The notes beneath the pieces were generated by a model, which did not search any database, was not told the origin of the DNA, and worked only from the letters and a program-made list of their open reading frames with translations. 64,000 nucleotides of DNA from Gammaproteobacteria bacterium (GTDB lineage Bacteria > Pseudomonadota > Gammaproteobacteria > UBA6429 > Thiohalophilaceae). The position numbers were made by a program, and so were the translations under genes. Positions 1-6,656 of the stretch are shown here, piece by piece. Where the stretch lies: positions 1 to 64,000 of the forward strand of contig JACQBC010000019.1 in assembly GCA_016194635.1 (NCBI GenBank), given 5' to 3'. The number at the start of each line of letters is the position of its first letter. The stretch's first letter is position 1.

Positions 1-2
1 TC

Positions 3-152
3 GATTCCTATGCGGATAATGCTCATGACTTTCCCCTTTCGCAGGTTTTGATGAAATACAGGAATTCCATCATGGTACTTTTGATGCCGTTTGCGGTAAC
101 CTCACCGCGCCTTCGGGACGGGGAAGTCCCTTTCATTCGTTATGTGACTTGA
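3..152 (+). CDS. 3' end of an unrecognised cassette ORF (partial)
   Basis: A reading frame is open from the window edge to a TGA at 150-152 and runs into the attC at 94-145, as the last codons of cassette genes often do. The visible peptide contains MKYRNSIMVLLMPFAVTS. I do not recognise it, and the frame could be open by chance. Only the end of the cassette is in view. Confidence 0.25.
   Translation, partial: DSYADNAHDFPLSQVLMKYRNSIMVLLMPFAVTSPRLRDGEVPFIRYVT
94..145 (+). other. attC site 1
   Basis: It runs from a TAAC-containing R''-like box to a GTTATGT R' box, with GC-rich inverted segments between (CGCGCCTTCGGGACGG and a following AAGTCCC). The GTTATGT belongs to the start of the next cassette, whose own R'' is the exact complement ACATAAC at 558-564. 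Confidence 0.6.
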
Positions 153-173
153 AACGCACATTAGGAGGCTTTG

Positions 174-548
174 ATGAGTGAGCAAGGGAATAAATCAAAG
201 GAGGTAGACGATTACATTTCAAATTTTCCTCCTGAAACTCAGCAGGCGCTTGAAGAGTTGCGGCTCTGTATTTGGCATGCTGCGCCAAATGTTTCAGAAC
301 TAATGAATTACAAGATGCCGGCTTTTTCCTTAGTAGAGGGCGGGAAGCGCGACCAACAAATCATGATTGCCGGCTTTTCAAAACACGTCGGTTTCTATCC
401 CGCTCCGGCAGTGATTGAAGCTTTCTCTGATCGGCTTACTGAGTACAAATTCGCCAAAGGGTCCATCCAATTCCCATTGAACAAACCCATCCCTAAGGAG
501 CTTGTCATTGAGATGGTCAAATACAGGTTGTCCCATTTGCTTAAATGA
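174..548 (+). CDS. DUF1801 / YdhG-like protein (cassette)
   Basis: 124 aa. The sequence fits the DUF1801 (YdhG-type, frataxin-like fold) family: an N-terminal helix (VDDYISNFPPETQQALEELR), the NYKMPAF segment, GFSKHVGFYP and the KGSIQFPLNKPIP stretch are typical. Members have been linked to iron handling, but the function here is unproven. The ATG at 174 has AGGAGG five bases upstream; an in-frame TTG at 171 is less likely. It is alone in its cassette, between attC 1 and attC 2. Confidence 0.75.
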   Translation: MSEQGNKSKEVDDYISNFPPETQQALEELRLCIWHAAPNVSELMNYKMPAFSLVEGGKRDQQIMIAGFSKHVGFYPAPAVIEAFSDRLTEYKFAKGSIQFPLNKPIPKELVIEMVKYRLSHLLK

Positions 549-557
549 ATAGACGTC

Positions 558-629
558 ACATAACATGGCGCTCAACACGGACGAGCAAAATGCTGCGCAT
601 TTTCCCCGCCGGTTAGCTCTACGTTGGGC
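558..629 (+). other. attC site 2
   Basis: R'' ACATAAC (558-564) and R' GTTGGGC (623-629), 72 bp, with the usual GGCGCTCAA-type left stem. R'' exactly complements GTTATGT at the start of the same cassette (139-145), so this is an intact cognate cassette. Confidence 0.85.
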
Positions 630-659
630 GGCATGAAGTCTGAGAAAGGTTTGTAATTC

Positions 660-1364
660 ATGAAAATTGGAATCGTTGGTACTGGCAATATGGGGCGCGT
701 TCTGGGCTTGGCTCTGGCAGAAAGAGGGCATCAAGTGTTTTTCGGTGCGCGCAATATTGAGAAAGCCAGGCAGGCAGCACAGATCGGAACGTCTAACACA
801 TTTTTTGGCGACAATCAGCAGGCCGCTGAATTTGGCGATGTGATTTATTACAACCCCCGCGATGTCTGCCCCGCAGATGTCCTAAGCAATCCTGATGTGC
901 TTAACGGAAAAGTGGTCGTTGAATCACACAATGGCACCGTCCCATCGGATTTTTCTTTCGCACCTGTTGTTGAGTCTCGCGCCGAGACATTACAGTCTCA
1001 AATCCCAGAGGCTCAAGTCGTCACTGCGTTCAATACAATCACCCAAGAAATCTTCGAGCACGCTAATCGAAGCCTTGATGGACTCAACATTGCATGTTTT
1101 ATCGCTGGTGATCAACCAGAAGCACGCGAGACTGTTGCGCAACTTGTAGCATCGCTCGGTTTTACGCCGGTGGATTGCGGCGAGCTAAGACAAGCAAGGC
1201 TGATTGAAAGCGCTGCAGATCTTGTGCGTATGCTTCTGTATAAACAAAAAAGTCCTTGGGCATCATTCTCCTTCACCAAAATCCCGCCATTGCAGCCGAG
1301 TAGGCTTGGTGGCCGACAAGCATCCTCTCTGACTCGTGCAACTACAACAGGAAGCTCACAATGA
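660..1364 (+). CDS. F420/NADP oxidoreductase-type dinucleotide-binding protein (cassette)
   Basis: 234 aa. The N-terminus MKIGIVGTGNMGRVLG is a Rossmann GxGxxG fingerprint. The pattern after it (FFGARN, VVESHNGT, VVTAFNTI, CFIAGDQPEA, LGFTPVDCGEL, ARLIESAADL) matches NADPH-dependent F420 reductase-like proteins. It probably binds NADP(H); the hydride acceptor is unknown. The last 35 residues look unlike the family and may be sequence acquired up to the attC. No strong ribosome-binding site is visible. Confidence 0.75.
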   Translation: MKIGIVGTGNMGRVLGLALAERGHQVFFGARNIEKARQAAQIGTSNTFFGDNQQAAEFGDVIYYNPRDVCPADVLSNPDVLNGKVVVESHNGTVPSDFSFAPVVESRAETLQSQIPEAQVVTAFNTITQEIFEHANRSLDGLNIACFIAGDQPEARETVAQLVASLGFTPVDCGELRQARLIESAADLVRMLLYKQKSPWASFSFTKIPPLQPSRLGGRQASSLTRATTTGSSQ

Positions 1365-1377
1365 ATGTTGTTCTTAC

Positions 1378-1469
1378 GTCCAACCCGTCGCTCAACCTGA
1401 CCGCCCACCGGCTGCGCTGGTGGGTTCCCTCCGCGCTGCACGCTCCGGCGGCAGGTTAGCTTTTACGTT
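1378..1469 (+). other. attC site 3, boundary occupied by a 108-bp element
   Basis: R'' GTCCAAC (1378-1384) nearly complements GTTGGGC at the start of its cassette (6 of 7). The site ends in GTT (1467-1469), after which a 108-bp element is inserted. The next cassette resumes at GTTAGCC (1578-1584). Confidence 0.7.
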
Positions 1470-1577
1470 GAAGCTGTAGAAAAACCCCTAAATCATAAAT
1501 TTCAAGTTAATAAATGTGATCAAAAACAATGGCTTATAATTGCATAAAACCGCAAAATCATGTTTTCCTACAGCTTC
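1470..1577 (+). mobile_element. 108-bp terminal-inverted-repeat element, type I copy A
   Basis: The ends are GAAGCTGTAG and CTACAGCTTC, extending to about 16 bp of terminal inverted repeat with one mismatch. It is flanked by GTT on both sides (1467-1469, 1578-1580). It differs from copy D (7729-7836) at about four positions. The AT-rich interior contains TATAAT at 1535-1540. No coding capacity. It looks like a MITE or a cassette-like unit lodged precisely between two cassettes. Confidence 0.8.
1535..1540 (+). promoter_or_regulatory. candidate -10 box inside element A
   Basis: TATAAT lies 47 bases before the chosen start of the next cassette gene; an upstream AAATGT at 17-bp spacing is a poor -35. 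A TGTGATCA motif lies upstream. This is a prediction only. Confidence 0.35.
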
Positions 1578-1586
1578 GTTAGCCAA

Positions 1587-2006
1587 ATGGGAAAACAAAA
1601 CTCATCCGTGTTCGAGCTTAACGCGCCAGGCCTTAATCTCCGGTTGCGTCTTTCCGGGCCGGATCAAGAAGACTGGCTTTCGGCCGTTGCTGATGTTTCG
1701 ACTGTGCCGTTTTCTGGCACCTATGTCTTTCAAATACTTTCTTCGGAACTGCAGGCATTACTGGAAAACCTTCAGGAACTCGAACGTTCTGTTGGAAAAG
1801 AGTTTGAGATTAACTGGGAGAACTGCGAGAGTAACATCAAGCTTAAGCTTTCTCTAAACTCCCGTGGGCAGTTGATTGGCTACTATCGACTCGCGGCCGG
1901 TTTGGGCTGGGAAGGAGCAAATCTATCGGGGCAGTTTCATGCCGATCAAAGTTATTTAAGAGGCTGGGTTCAACAACTCAAGCAGGTTCAACGTGAGCTT
2001 GGCTAG
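1587..2006 (+). CDS. WapI/DUF6228-like immunity-type protein (cassette)
   Basis: 139 aa from the ATG at 1587, three bases into the cassette after GTTAGCCAA. An in-frame ATG at 1560 lies inside the preceding element, and neither has a clear ribosome-binding site. The pattern VFELN-x-LRLRLSGP, DWLSAVADV, FSGTYVFQILSSELQALLENL, a beta-rich middle, then GQFHADQSYLRGW resembles WapI-type immunity proteins of polymorphic toxin systems. No toxin gene is adjacent. Family assignment is by pattern recognition only. Confidence 0.5.
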   Translation: MGKQNSSVFELNAPGLNLRLRLSGPDQEDWLSAVADVSTVPFSGTYVFQILSSELQALLENLQELERSVGKEFEINWENCESNIKLKLSLNSRGQLIGYYRLAAGLGWEGANLSGQFHADQSYLRGWVQQLKQVQRELG

Positions 2007-2084
2007 CCAGCGCTTCGAGATGGACTCGCTACGTCGGCGCTTCACACCTTCTCCGCGCACCGCTCACCGCTCAAGCGCGGCGTT
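2001..2084 (+). other. attC site 4 (R'' substituted), boundary occupied by element B
   Basis: R'' GGCTAGC (2001-2007) complements the cassette's own start GTTAGCC (1578) except for one A-to-G change. The site ends at GTT (2082-2084), directly followed by element B. The next cassette starts at GTTAGCC (2193). Confidence 0.65.
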
Positions 2085-2192
2085 GAGGCTGTAGGAAAAC
2101 CCCAGTTTCGCTATTTTTGAGAAATATTTATATAATGAATCCAGTGAATTACAAATTTACAAAATGTGAAAATTGGGTTTTCCTACAGCCTC
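2085..2192 (+). mobile_element. 108-bp terminal-inverted-repeat element, type II copy B
   Basis: The termini are perfect 18-bp inverted repeats (GAGGCTGTAGGAAAACCC and its complement), with GTT at both flanks. The length equals the type I copies exactly, but the interior is unrelated. It contains TATAAT at 2131-2136 and has no open frame of note. Confidence 0.82.
2131..2136 (+). promoter_or_regulatory. candidate -10 box inside element B
   Basis: TATAAT preceded by AT-rich sequence, 83 bases before the DUF1272 start. No good -35 at 16-18 bp spacing. Confidence 0.3.
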
Positions 2193-2218
2193 GTTAGCCA
2201 CTACAAAAAGGAATCGCC

Positions 2219-2527
2219 ATGTTAGAACTCAGGCCAACCTGCGAGCATTGCAACAAGCCGCTACCACCCGACTCACTCGAGGCGCGCATCTGCACTTATG
2301 AGTGTACGTTTTGTGCCACCTGTGTGGACAATGTTCTGAACAATGTCTGTCCAAATTGCGGTGGCGGCTTTGTTCCCAGACCAATCAGACCATCTAAGAA
2401 CTGGAAGGGTGACAACTTTCTTGGCAAAGACCCGGCGAGCACCAAAGTTAAACACAGGCCGGTTGATGCAACGGCTCACGCCTTATTCTCGTCTGCAATC
2501 AAAACCATACCGCCTGAAAAACGGTAG
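2219..2527 (+). CDS. DUF1272 family zinc-ribbon-like protein (cassette)
   Basis: 102 aa. The N-terminus MLELRPTCEHCNKPLPPDS followed by ARICTYECTFCATC and CPNCGGGFVPRP is the DUF1272 signature. The CxxC pairs (C8/C11, C31/C34, C44/C47 approximately) probably bind zinc. The usual domain is about 60-80 aa; the extra C-terminal 35 residues are unassigned. AGGA precedes the ATG at a good distance. Function unknown. Confidence 0.85.
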   Translation: MLELRPTCEHCNKPLPPDSLEARICTYECTFCATCVDNVLNNVCPNCGGGFVPRPIRPSKNWKGDNFLGKDPASTKVKHRPVDATAHALFSSAIKTIPPEKR

Positions 2528-2544
2528 CTTGTGAACATGAGAGC

Positions 2545-2607
2545 GGCTAGCACCGCGCTCGAGAGGGGCGCGCCAAATGCGGCGCGTCACACAACGCTAC
2601 GTTATAC
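2545..2607 (+). other. attC site 5
   Basis: R'' GGCTAGC (2545-2551) pairs with the cassette start GTTAGCC (2193) with the same single A-to-G change seen in attC 4. R' is GTTATAC (2601-2607). The internal GGCGCGCCAAATGCGGCGCG segment forms the central stem. Confidence 0.7.
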
Positions 2608-2853
2608 CTAAAAATAAAATCGCACTAACGTAATGGTGCTTGGTGGGTGGGCTGAGGATCACGCGGTTATACGTCATCAGTGATGCACGATGGCAGCGTT
2701 TTAAAGTAGTACAACATCCAGTGCCGTGCACCCAGGCCATCATTAGCGTTGTGGCAGGAGCCGGCATCGGCACCGCACCGAAAGTGAGTAAAAAGTTGTT
2801 TATTGTTAATGGTGGTGGTAAATTCAATACCTTATGGTTAAAGCAAAGCCCAG
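2608..2853. other. cassette without a recognisable gene
   Basis: The unit lies between GTTATAC (2601) and its near-cognate R'' GTCTAAC (2854). A rightward frame from a TTG at 2640 is open to the attC and beyond, in phase with the next gene, but lacks a ribosome-binding site and any family resemblance. A leftward frame (2597-2827) is equally unconvincing. It may be non-coding or carry a degraded gene. Confidence 0.4.
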
Positions 2854-2925
2854 GTCTAACCCGGCGCTCAAGTTCGCGCTGCGCGAGCCTCGCCTACGCT
2901 CGGCCGCGTAGGCTTAGCGTTCGGC
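2854..2925 (+). other. attC site 6
   Basis: R'' GTCTAAC (2854-2860), R' GTTCGGC (2919-2925), 72 bp, with internal complementary stems (CGGCGCTCAAGTTCGCG; GGCCGCGTAGGC). R'' matches the complement of GTTATAC at 6 of 7 positions. Confidence 0.8.
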
Positions 2926-2966
2926 CATTAAATCGTTTTGCGTTAATCCAGAGGAAAGAAAAAGCC

Positions 2967-3257
2967 ATGCCCGCATATCTCATCGTTAGAGTAAACGTAG
3001 ATGATCCAGCGCTGCTCAAAGCTTATCAGGCGGCGACTCCTTCAATCATCGAAAAATACCACGGCAAGTTCATTGCACGAGGAGGTGCTGTGGTCACGCT
3101 TGAGGGGCCAGACGAGTCACGTCGCATCGTTGTCTTGGAGTTTCCAGAACTATCCGATGTTAAGGCGTACTATTACTCCCCTGAATATTCAGAGGCTCGT
3201 AAACTTCGAGAGGGTATTGGAAGCTTTGAGGTTATCGCTGTTGACGGGGTTAAGTAA
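2967..3257 (+). CDS. DUF1330 family protein (cassette)
   Basis: 96 aa. The pattern MPAYLIVRVNVDDPALLKAY, FIARGGAVVTLEG, RRIVVLEFP, ARKLREGIGSFEVIAVDG is the ferredoxin-like DUF1330 domain over its whole usual length. No enzymatic role is established. GAGGAAAG precedes the ATG by about 8 bases. The frame is also open far upstream through attC 6, but that part is not gene-like. Confidence 0.85.
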   Translation: MPAYLIVRVNVDDPALLKAYQAATPSIIEKYHGKFIARGGAVVTLEGPDESRRIVVLEFPELSDVKAYYYSPEYSEARKLREGIGSFEVIAVDGVK

Positions 3258-3273
3258 TGAGCCGATCACCTCA

Positions 3274-3318
3274 GCCTAACCCGGCGTTCGGGCGGGACAC
3301 CGCAACTTTACGTTAAGC
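3274..3318 (+). other. attC site 7 (short)
   Basis: R'' GCCTAAC (3274-3280), R' GTTAAGC (3312-3318), only 45 bp. R'' matches the complement of the cassette start GTTCGGC at 6 of 7. Confidence 0.7.
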
Positions 3319-3335
3319 CCATTTCGAATTTCATC

Positions 3336-3824
3336 ATGACTCTGACAATTCACAAAGACTACATACCGGGCTCCATCGGAACAATCGTTGAGCTTCACGC
3401 CCACTATTACAGCAAACTTGTCGGATTTGGCCTCCCCTTTGAGAGCAAGGTGGCGCGCGAGCTTTCCGAGTTCTGCGAACGATATGACGGCGAACGTGAC
3501 GGTCTTTGGCTTGCGCTGCAAAATGGCAATATTGAAGGAGCGATTGCAATCGACGGTTCCCATGCCGAGCAGGACGGAGCACACCTTCGCTGGTTCATCG
3601 CATCAGACAACATGCGCGGTACAGGCGTTGGGACAGCTTTGCTTACTTCAGCGATGGAGTTCTGTCAGTCAAGACATTACGAACGAGTATATCTGTGGAC
3701 TTTTGAAGGCCTTGGCGCAGCAAGACACCTTTACGAAAAGTTCGGCTTTCGCCTAACTCACCAGCAACGCGGTACTCAATGGGGTGCCGAGGTAAATGAG
3801 CAGCGATTTGAACACCGGGCCTAA
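3336..3824 (+). CDS. GNAT-family N-acetyltransferase (cassette)
   Basis: 162 aa. It shows the GNAT fold: beta-strand LRWFIASDN, then RGTGVGTALLTSAMEF (the acetyl-CoA pyrophosphate-binding Q/RxxGxG/A loop) and YLWTFEGLGAARHLYEKFGFRL at the C-terminal core. Some MarR-GNAT proteins share this type of domain. Substrate unknown. The ATG at 3336 has no clear ribosome-binding site, and the stop codon lies in R'' of attC 8. Confidence 0.8.
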   Translation: MTLTIHKDYIPGSIGTIVELHAHYYSKLVGFGLPFESKVARELSEFCERYDGERDGLWLALQNGNIEGAIAIDGSHAEQDGAHLRWFIASDNMRGTGVGTALLTSAMEFCQSRHYERVYLWTFEGLGAARHLYEKFGFRLTHQQRGTQWGAEVNEQRFEHRA

Positions 3825-3877
3825 CCTTGCGTTCGAGAGGGATGTGGCAAAAGCACGGCGCCCCGTAGCTTTACGTT
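3819..3877 (+). other. attC site 8, boundary occupied by element C
   Basis: R'' GCCTAAC (3819-3825) complements its cassette start GTTAAGC at 6 of 7. It ends in GTT (3875-3877), followed by element C. Confidence 0.7.
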
Positions 3878-3980
3878 GAGGCTGTAGGAAAATCCCAGTT
3901 TCGCTATTTTTGAGAAATATTTATATAATGAACCCAGCGGATTACAAATTTACAAAATGTGAAAAATTGATTTTTTTATA
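3878..3980 (+). mobile_element. type II element copy C, right end lost
   Basis: It is closely similar to copy B from the left terminus (GAGGCTGTAGGAAAA) through TATAAT (3924-3929) to AAAATGTGAAAA. The right terminal repeat has decayed into a T-rich run (TTTTTTTATAACC), so it should be immobile. The right-hand GTT is also gone. Confidence 0.75.
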
Positions 3981-3999
3981 ACCAACCCCGGAGCAAAAA

Positions 4000-4533
4000 A
4001 TGAGAATCCTCTCCTTAGCAGTAGTTATCTTAGCTGCTCTAATCTCTGGCTGTGCTTACAACGCGTCACCGTATGGCGCTTCGATTCGAAATGTAGAATC
4101 AATCAAATCGGCTAACATCAAACCCGTTGCGGTTGCGCCATTCAAATCGTCAAAACCGGGGCTGGACTCCATTACGTGCCGTGCTGCCGGGCCAGTAATT
4201 GTTAAGCCAAACTTTGAGACCTACATCGAAAAAGCCTTAATTGACGAACTAAAACTCGCTGGTGTCTATAACCAAAACTCTGAACTTGTTCTTACAGGCA
4301 ACCTTGAGAACGTTGATTTCAGCTCTGGTATGACAGATGGGAAATGGATATTTTCTCTGATTGTATCAAACAACAAGAATCAGAGCTTTACAGCCAACTC
4401 AACCTATGAATTTTCAGGAAGTTTCATTGCTGACAAAGCTTGCCAAGAAGTCGCGCAAGCCTTTGGACCGGCTATCCAGAAATTAATTGAGGACGTCGTT
4501 CAAAACCCCAAGTTCAGGCAGCTTGCACACTAA
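4000..4533 (+). CDS. hypothetical lipoprotein (cassette)
   Basis: 177 aa. A 17-residue hydrophobic leader ends in the lipobox LISGC, so Cys18 is probably lipidated and the protein membrane-anchored. The mature part (VAVAPFKSSKPGLDSITCRA, FETYIEKALIDELKLAGVY, LTGNLENVDFSSG) resembles outer-membrane assembly-type lipoproteins of the beta-alpha-beta kind, but I do not recognise a family with confidence. CCGGAG lies 7 bases before the ATG. Confidence 0.75.
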   Translation: MRILSLAVVILAALISGCAYNASPYGASIRNVESIKSANIKPVAVAPFKSSKPGLDSITCRAAGPVIVKPNFETYIEKALIDELKLAGVYNQNSELVLTGNLENVDFSSGMTDGKWIFSLIVSNNKNQSFTANSTYEFSGSFIADKACQEVAQAFGPAIQKLIEDVVQNPKFRQLAH

Positions 4534-4537
4534 TTTT

Positions 4538-4609
4538 GTCTAGCCCGGCGCTCGAGGTGACGTCACAAAAGTTACGCTCTTGTATCGCCCCTTAGCTTCG
4601 ATGTTGCGC
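4538..4609 (+). other. attC site 9
   Basis: R'' GTCTAGC (4538-4544; again G for A in the AAC), R' GTTGCGC (4603-4609), 72 bp. Confidence 0.6.
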
Positions 4610-4644
4610 GTCAATCAAATCACTGTGAGCGTTTAACGGGAATC

Positions 4645-5145
4645 ATGATAATTCGCGAGTTGACACCGGCAGACACAATGGCCTATCAAACCTTGATTCT
4701 TTGCGGCCTAAGAGAACACATTGAATTGTTCCGCATCTCCGCACAGGATGCTGGAGAACCCATGATTCCTTTCGCTTCGAGCAGATCAGATACCTTCACC
4801 CTTGGGGCTTGGCTAGAAGACGGACAATTAGTTGGAGTGGTCAGTTTTGAGCGAGAGGCGCGCGCAAAACTTAAACACAAAGGATTACTTTACCGAATGT
4901 ATGTCCGTGCGGACACGTCCGATAGAGGCATCGGTAGAAGTCTCATCCAGGAAGCAGTTAAACGTGCAAGAAAAATTGATGGTCTGGAGCAGATCAACCT
5001 GACGGTTGTTGCGTCCAACACAAGAGCGAAGCACCTCTATTCTTCAGAGGGCTTCAAGACATTCGCGCTGGAAGAACGTGGCCTGAAAATTGGCGAAACA
5101 TATTTTAATGAAGAGCAGATGGTATTGCGTTTGTTCAAAGAATAA
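4645..5145 (+). CDS. GNAT-family N-acetyltransferase (cassette)
   Basis: 166 aa. It starts MIIRELTPADTMAYQ. The acetyl-CoA loop is DRGIGRSLIQEAVKRAR, the preceding strand is KGLLYRMYVRAD, and the C-terminal core is NLTVVASNTRAKHLYSSEGF. This is a typical RimI-like small GNAT with unknown substrate. It is not closely similar to the other array GNAT at 3336-3824, so it is an independent acquisition. ACGGGA is a weak ribosome-binding site. Confidence 0.85.
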   Translation: MIIRELTPADTMAYQTLILCGLREHIELFRISAQDAGEPMIPFASSRSDTFTLGAWLEDGQLVGVVSFEREARAKLKHKGLLYRMYVRADTSDRGIGRSLIQEAVKRARKIDGLEQINLTVVASNTRAKHLYSSEGFKTFALEERGLKIGETYFNEEQMVLRLFKE

Positions 5146-5212
5146 GCCCAACAAGGCGCTCCAGTCAACGTCGCCGCCGGCGCGGCGTCACGTCTGAGCT
5201 TGGTCGTTAGGT
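5146..5212 (+). other. attC site 10
   Basis: R'' GCCCAAC (5146-5152) directly after the stop codon; R' GTTAGGT (5206-5212). R'' complements its cassette start GTTGCGC at 6 of 7. The central stem is CGCCGCCGGCGCGGCG. Confidence 0.85.
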
Positions 5213-5267
5213 GTCTGCGACGCAAGTGCGTAAATTAAACAAAAATTGATTTAGAGGAGAATTTATT

Positions 5268-5642
5268 ATGATAAAAATTTCAGTGAGTATTGATGTCTCA
5301 GACTTGAGGAAAGCAGAGATTTTTTATGTTGAAGCCCTTGGCTGTAAGAAAGTACGTGACCAAGGTTCTACTATGGTTGTTCTTTCTGTGGAAAACTCTG
5401 ATATATATCTACAAGAAAAAGAACCTGGAACAAAGCCCCTCGTATCAAGTAGGGTTGTCCGTGATTATCAGCGTCACTGGACACCTGTGCACTTAGATTT
5501 TATCTGTAACAATGTCGACGAGCTTGTATCAAAAATACTGAAATTGGGGGGATTCCATGAAGGGGGAGATAGGGGTGACTGGGGTTCTATTGCTTACTGT
5601 GCCGACCCTTTTGGCAATGGGTTTTGCGTAATCAATGAATAA
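5268..5642 (+). CDS. glyoxalase/bleomycin-resistance (VOC) family protein (cassette)
   Basis: 124 aa. The paired beta-alpha-beta VOC layout is visible: ISVSIDVSDLRKAEIFYVEALGCKK at the N-terminus, PVHLDFICNNVDELVSKILKLGG in the middle and YCADPFGNGFCVINE at the end. Possible metal ligands are His (PVHLDF) and the terminal Glu. Substrate unknown. GAGGAGA lies about 8 bases before the ATG. The codon use is more AT-rich than the chromosomal genes to the right. Confidence 0.85.
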   Translation: MIKISVSIDVSDLRKAEIFYVEALGCKKVRDQGSTMVVLSVENSDIYLQEKEPGTKPLVSSRVVRDYQRHWTPVHLDFICNNVDELVSKILKLGGFHEGGDRGDWGSIAYCADPFGNGFCVINE

Positions 5643-5705
5643 AATAAATAGTAATCAGTATGTCATTCTTTTTAAGTAAAAGAAATTATTTATGGTATTA
5701 AAAAC

Positions 5706-5874
5706 ACCTAACATGGCCCCCTGTGTCAGCCTAGTTGTCGCCTTTTTAAAATGAATACAGGAGCGACGACCTAGGTAAAAGACAAACAAAACCGTGAATC
5801 AGGCATAGTACGAGGATACCTCAGCGATGTGTCCTAACCACCGTTTCGAGGAACTGCCGAGAAGCTGGTTATGT
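5706..5874 (+). other. attC remnant, non-coding interval and attC site 11
   Basis: ACCTAAC (5706-5712) is the exact complement of GTTAGGT, the start of the VOC cassette, so the attC of that cassette begins here. No R' box follows at a normal distance. An imperfect hairpin lies at 5731-5776 (CCTAGTTGTCGCC against GGAGCGACGACCTAGG). A second site spans 5832-5874 (TCCTAAC to GTTATGT). The interval between has no convincing gene and may be a remnant of another cassette. Confidence 0.5.
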
Positions 5875-6091
5875 GCCAGATGAAAATACAGCAATTCAAA
5901 TTGCTGTAGCAATATGGGCATCTATTTATGGGGCTGAGAAGATAGCGCGTGAAAAGCCATATCATGCAAGATTAGAAAATGGAGTGTGGATAGTAGTAGG
6001 TTCTCTTCCAAAAACTATGCGGGGTGGTGTGGCAATCGCAGAGATATCCAAAGAAAACGGGAGAATCTTACGTGTTAGTCATGGGCGGTAA
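5873..6091 (+). CDS. NTF2-fold immunity-type protein (PF15631-like), probably 5'-truncated
   Basis: 72 aa from a GTG at 5873, which lies inside the attC core. The sequence VPDENTAIQIAVAIWASIYG, WIVVGSLP, GGVAIAEISKENGRIL, VSHGR is a close match to the NTF2-fold immunity domain of polymorphic toxin systems, covering the C-terminal domain only. The codons just upstream (EAGY) still look like family sequence, but no start codon precedes them. The cassette's R'' (GCCCAAC) does not match its own start (GTTATGT), which supports loss of the 5' part. Confidence 0.65.
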   Translation: MPDENTAIQIAVAIWASIYGAEKIAREKPYHARLENGVWIVVGSLPKTMRGGVAIAEISKENGRILRVSHGR

Positions 6092-6094
6092 ACC

Positions 6095-6154
6095 GCCCAA
6101 CAAATCGCTCCAGGCGACTCCAAAAAGCGGCGCGCCTGAGTTCTAACGTTATGT
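6095..6154 (+). other. attC site 12
   Basis: R'' GCCCAAC (6095-6101), R' GTTATGT (6148-6154), 60 bp, typical AAATCGCTCCAGGCG left stem. Confidence 0.8.
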
Positions 6155-6492
6155 TCCTTAAGGTGCGATTATTTCAATGGATAGAATTTAGTGTTAATAT
6201 AGAAGAAGGTTTCCTGATACATTGGTGTGATTCATTTATGAGCCACTTTGGTAAAGACTCTCTTTTTGTGCGAGCACTTTCTGATTTTCATACTCTAAAA
6301 ATCGCCAAAATGATGTACGACACTGGCCAGTTACACAACTTTGAAACAGTAAAGCTATACGTTGATGAGCCTTCTGTAGAGGCAATTTGGTTTTTAGCAA
6401 GGCAGTGTGAGTTGGTAGGAAAACCATTATTTCAAGCGCCATTAGGTTCTACAAGATCTGGTGCAATTGAGGCTGCAGTTGATTTATCATAG
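6151..6492 (+). CDS. hypothetical protein (cassette)
   Basis: 113 aa if the ATG inside the boundary GTTATGT is used; no ribosome-binding site can precede it within the cassette. A GTG at 6163 is an alternative. Nothing in the sequence (rich in aromatic and aliphatic residues, no signal peptide, no repeated cysteines) allows a family call. The cassette is cognate: its R'' ACATAAC at 6581 exactly complements GTTATGT. Confidence 0.5.
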   Translation: MFLKVRLFQWIEFSVNIEEGFLIHWCDSFMSHFGKDSLFVRALSDFHTLKIAKMMYDTGQLHNFETVKLYVDEPSVEAIWFLARQCELVGKPLFQAPLGSTRSGAIEAAVDLS

Positions 6493-6501
6493 GGTAAAGA
6501 C

Positions 6502-6579
6502 ATGTTTGAGAGTTGGATAAACCGCTTTGAAAATAGTAGGTTCGAAGAATGCAACAGCTTGTTAATAAGTACACATTGA
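6502..6579 (+). CDS. possible 25-aa ORF in the same cassette
   Basis: A short frame MFESWINRFENSRF... starts 9 bases after the preceding stop with a weak AGGGTAA upstream. It ends just before attC 13. It could be a real small second gene or chance. Confidence 0.2.
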   Translation: MFESWINRFENSRFEECNSLLISTH

Positions 6580-6580
6580 A

Positions 6581-6652
6581 ACATAACAAGTCGCTCAAGT
6601 TCGCGCGCCGGACGCGCCAAACTGCGGCGCGCCGCTCAACACAACGTTAGGC
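6581..6652 (+). other. attC site 13
   Basis: R'' ACATAAC (6581-6587), R' GTTAGGC (6646-6652), 72 bp, with long complementary GCGCGCC segments. R'' is the perfect complement of its cassette start GTTATGT (6148). Confidence 0.88.
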
Positions 6653-6656
6653 CGCT

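Noticed and set aside
1470-1577. 108-bp elements as ordinary gene cassettes
   Set aside because: They contain no R'' box complementary to their own first bases (CTTCAAC or CCTCAAC expected), and have perfect terminal inverted repeats instead.
1560-1586. ATG at 1560 as start of the WapI-like gene
   Set aside because: It lies inside the 108-bp element and has no ribosome-binding site; the ATG at 1587 is within the cassette. Not fully excluded.
2640-2966. Long N-terminal extension of the DUF1330 protein
   Set aside because: The frame runs through an attC site and does not resemble the family; a good ribosome-binding site and ATG exist at 2967.
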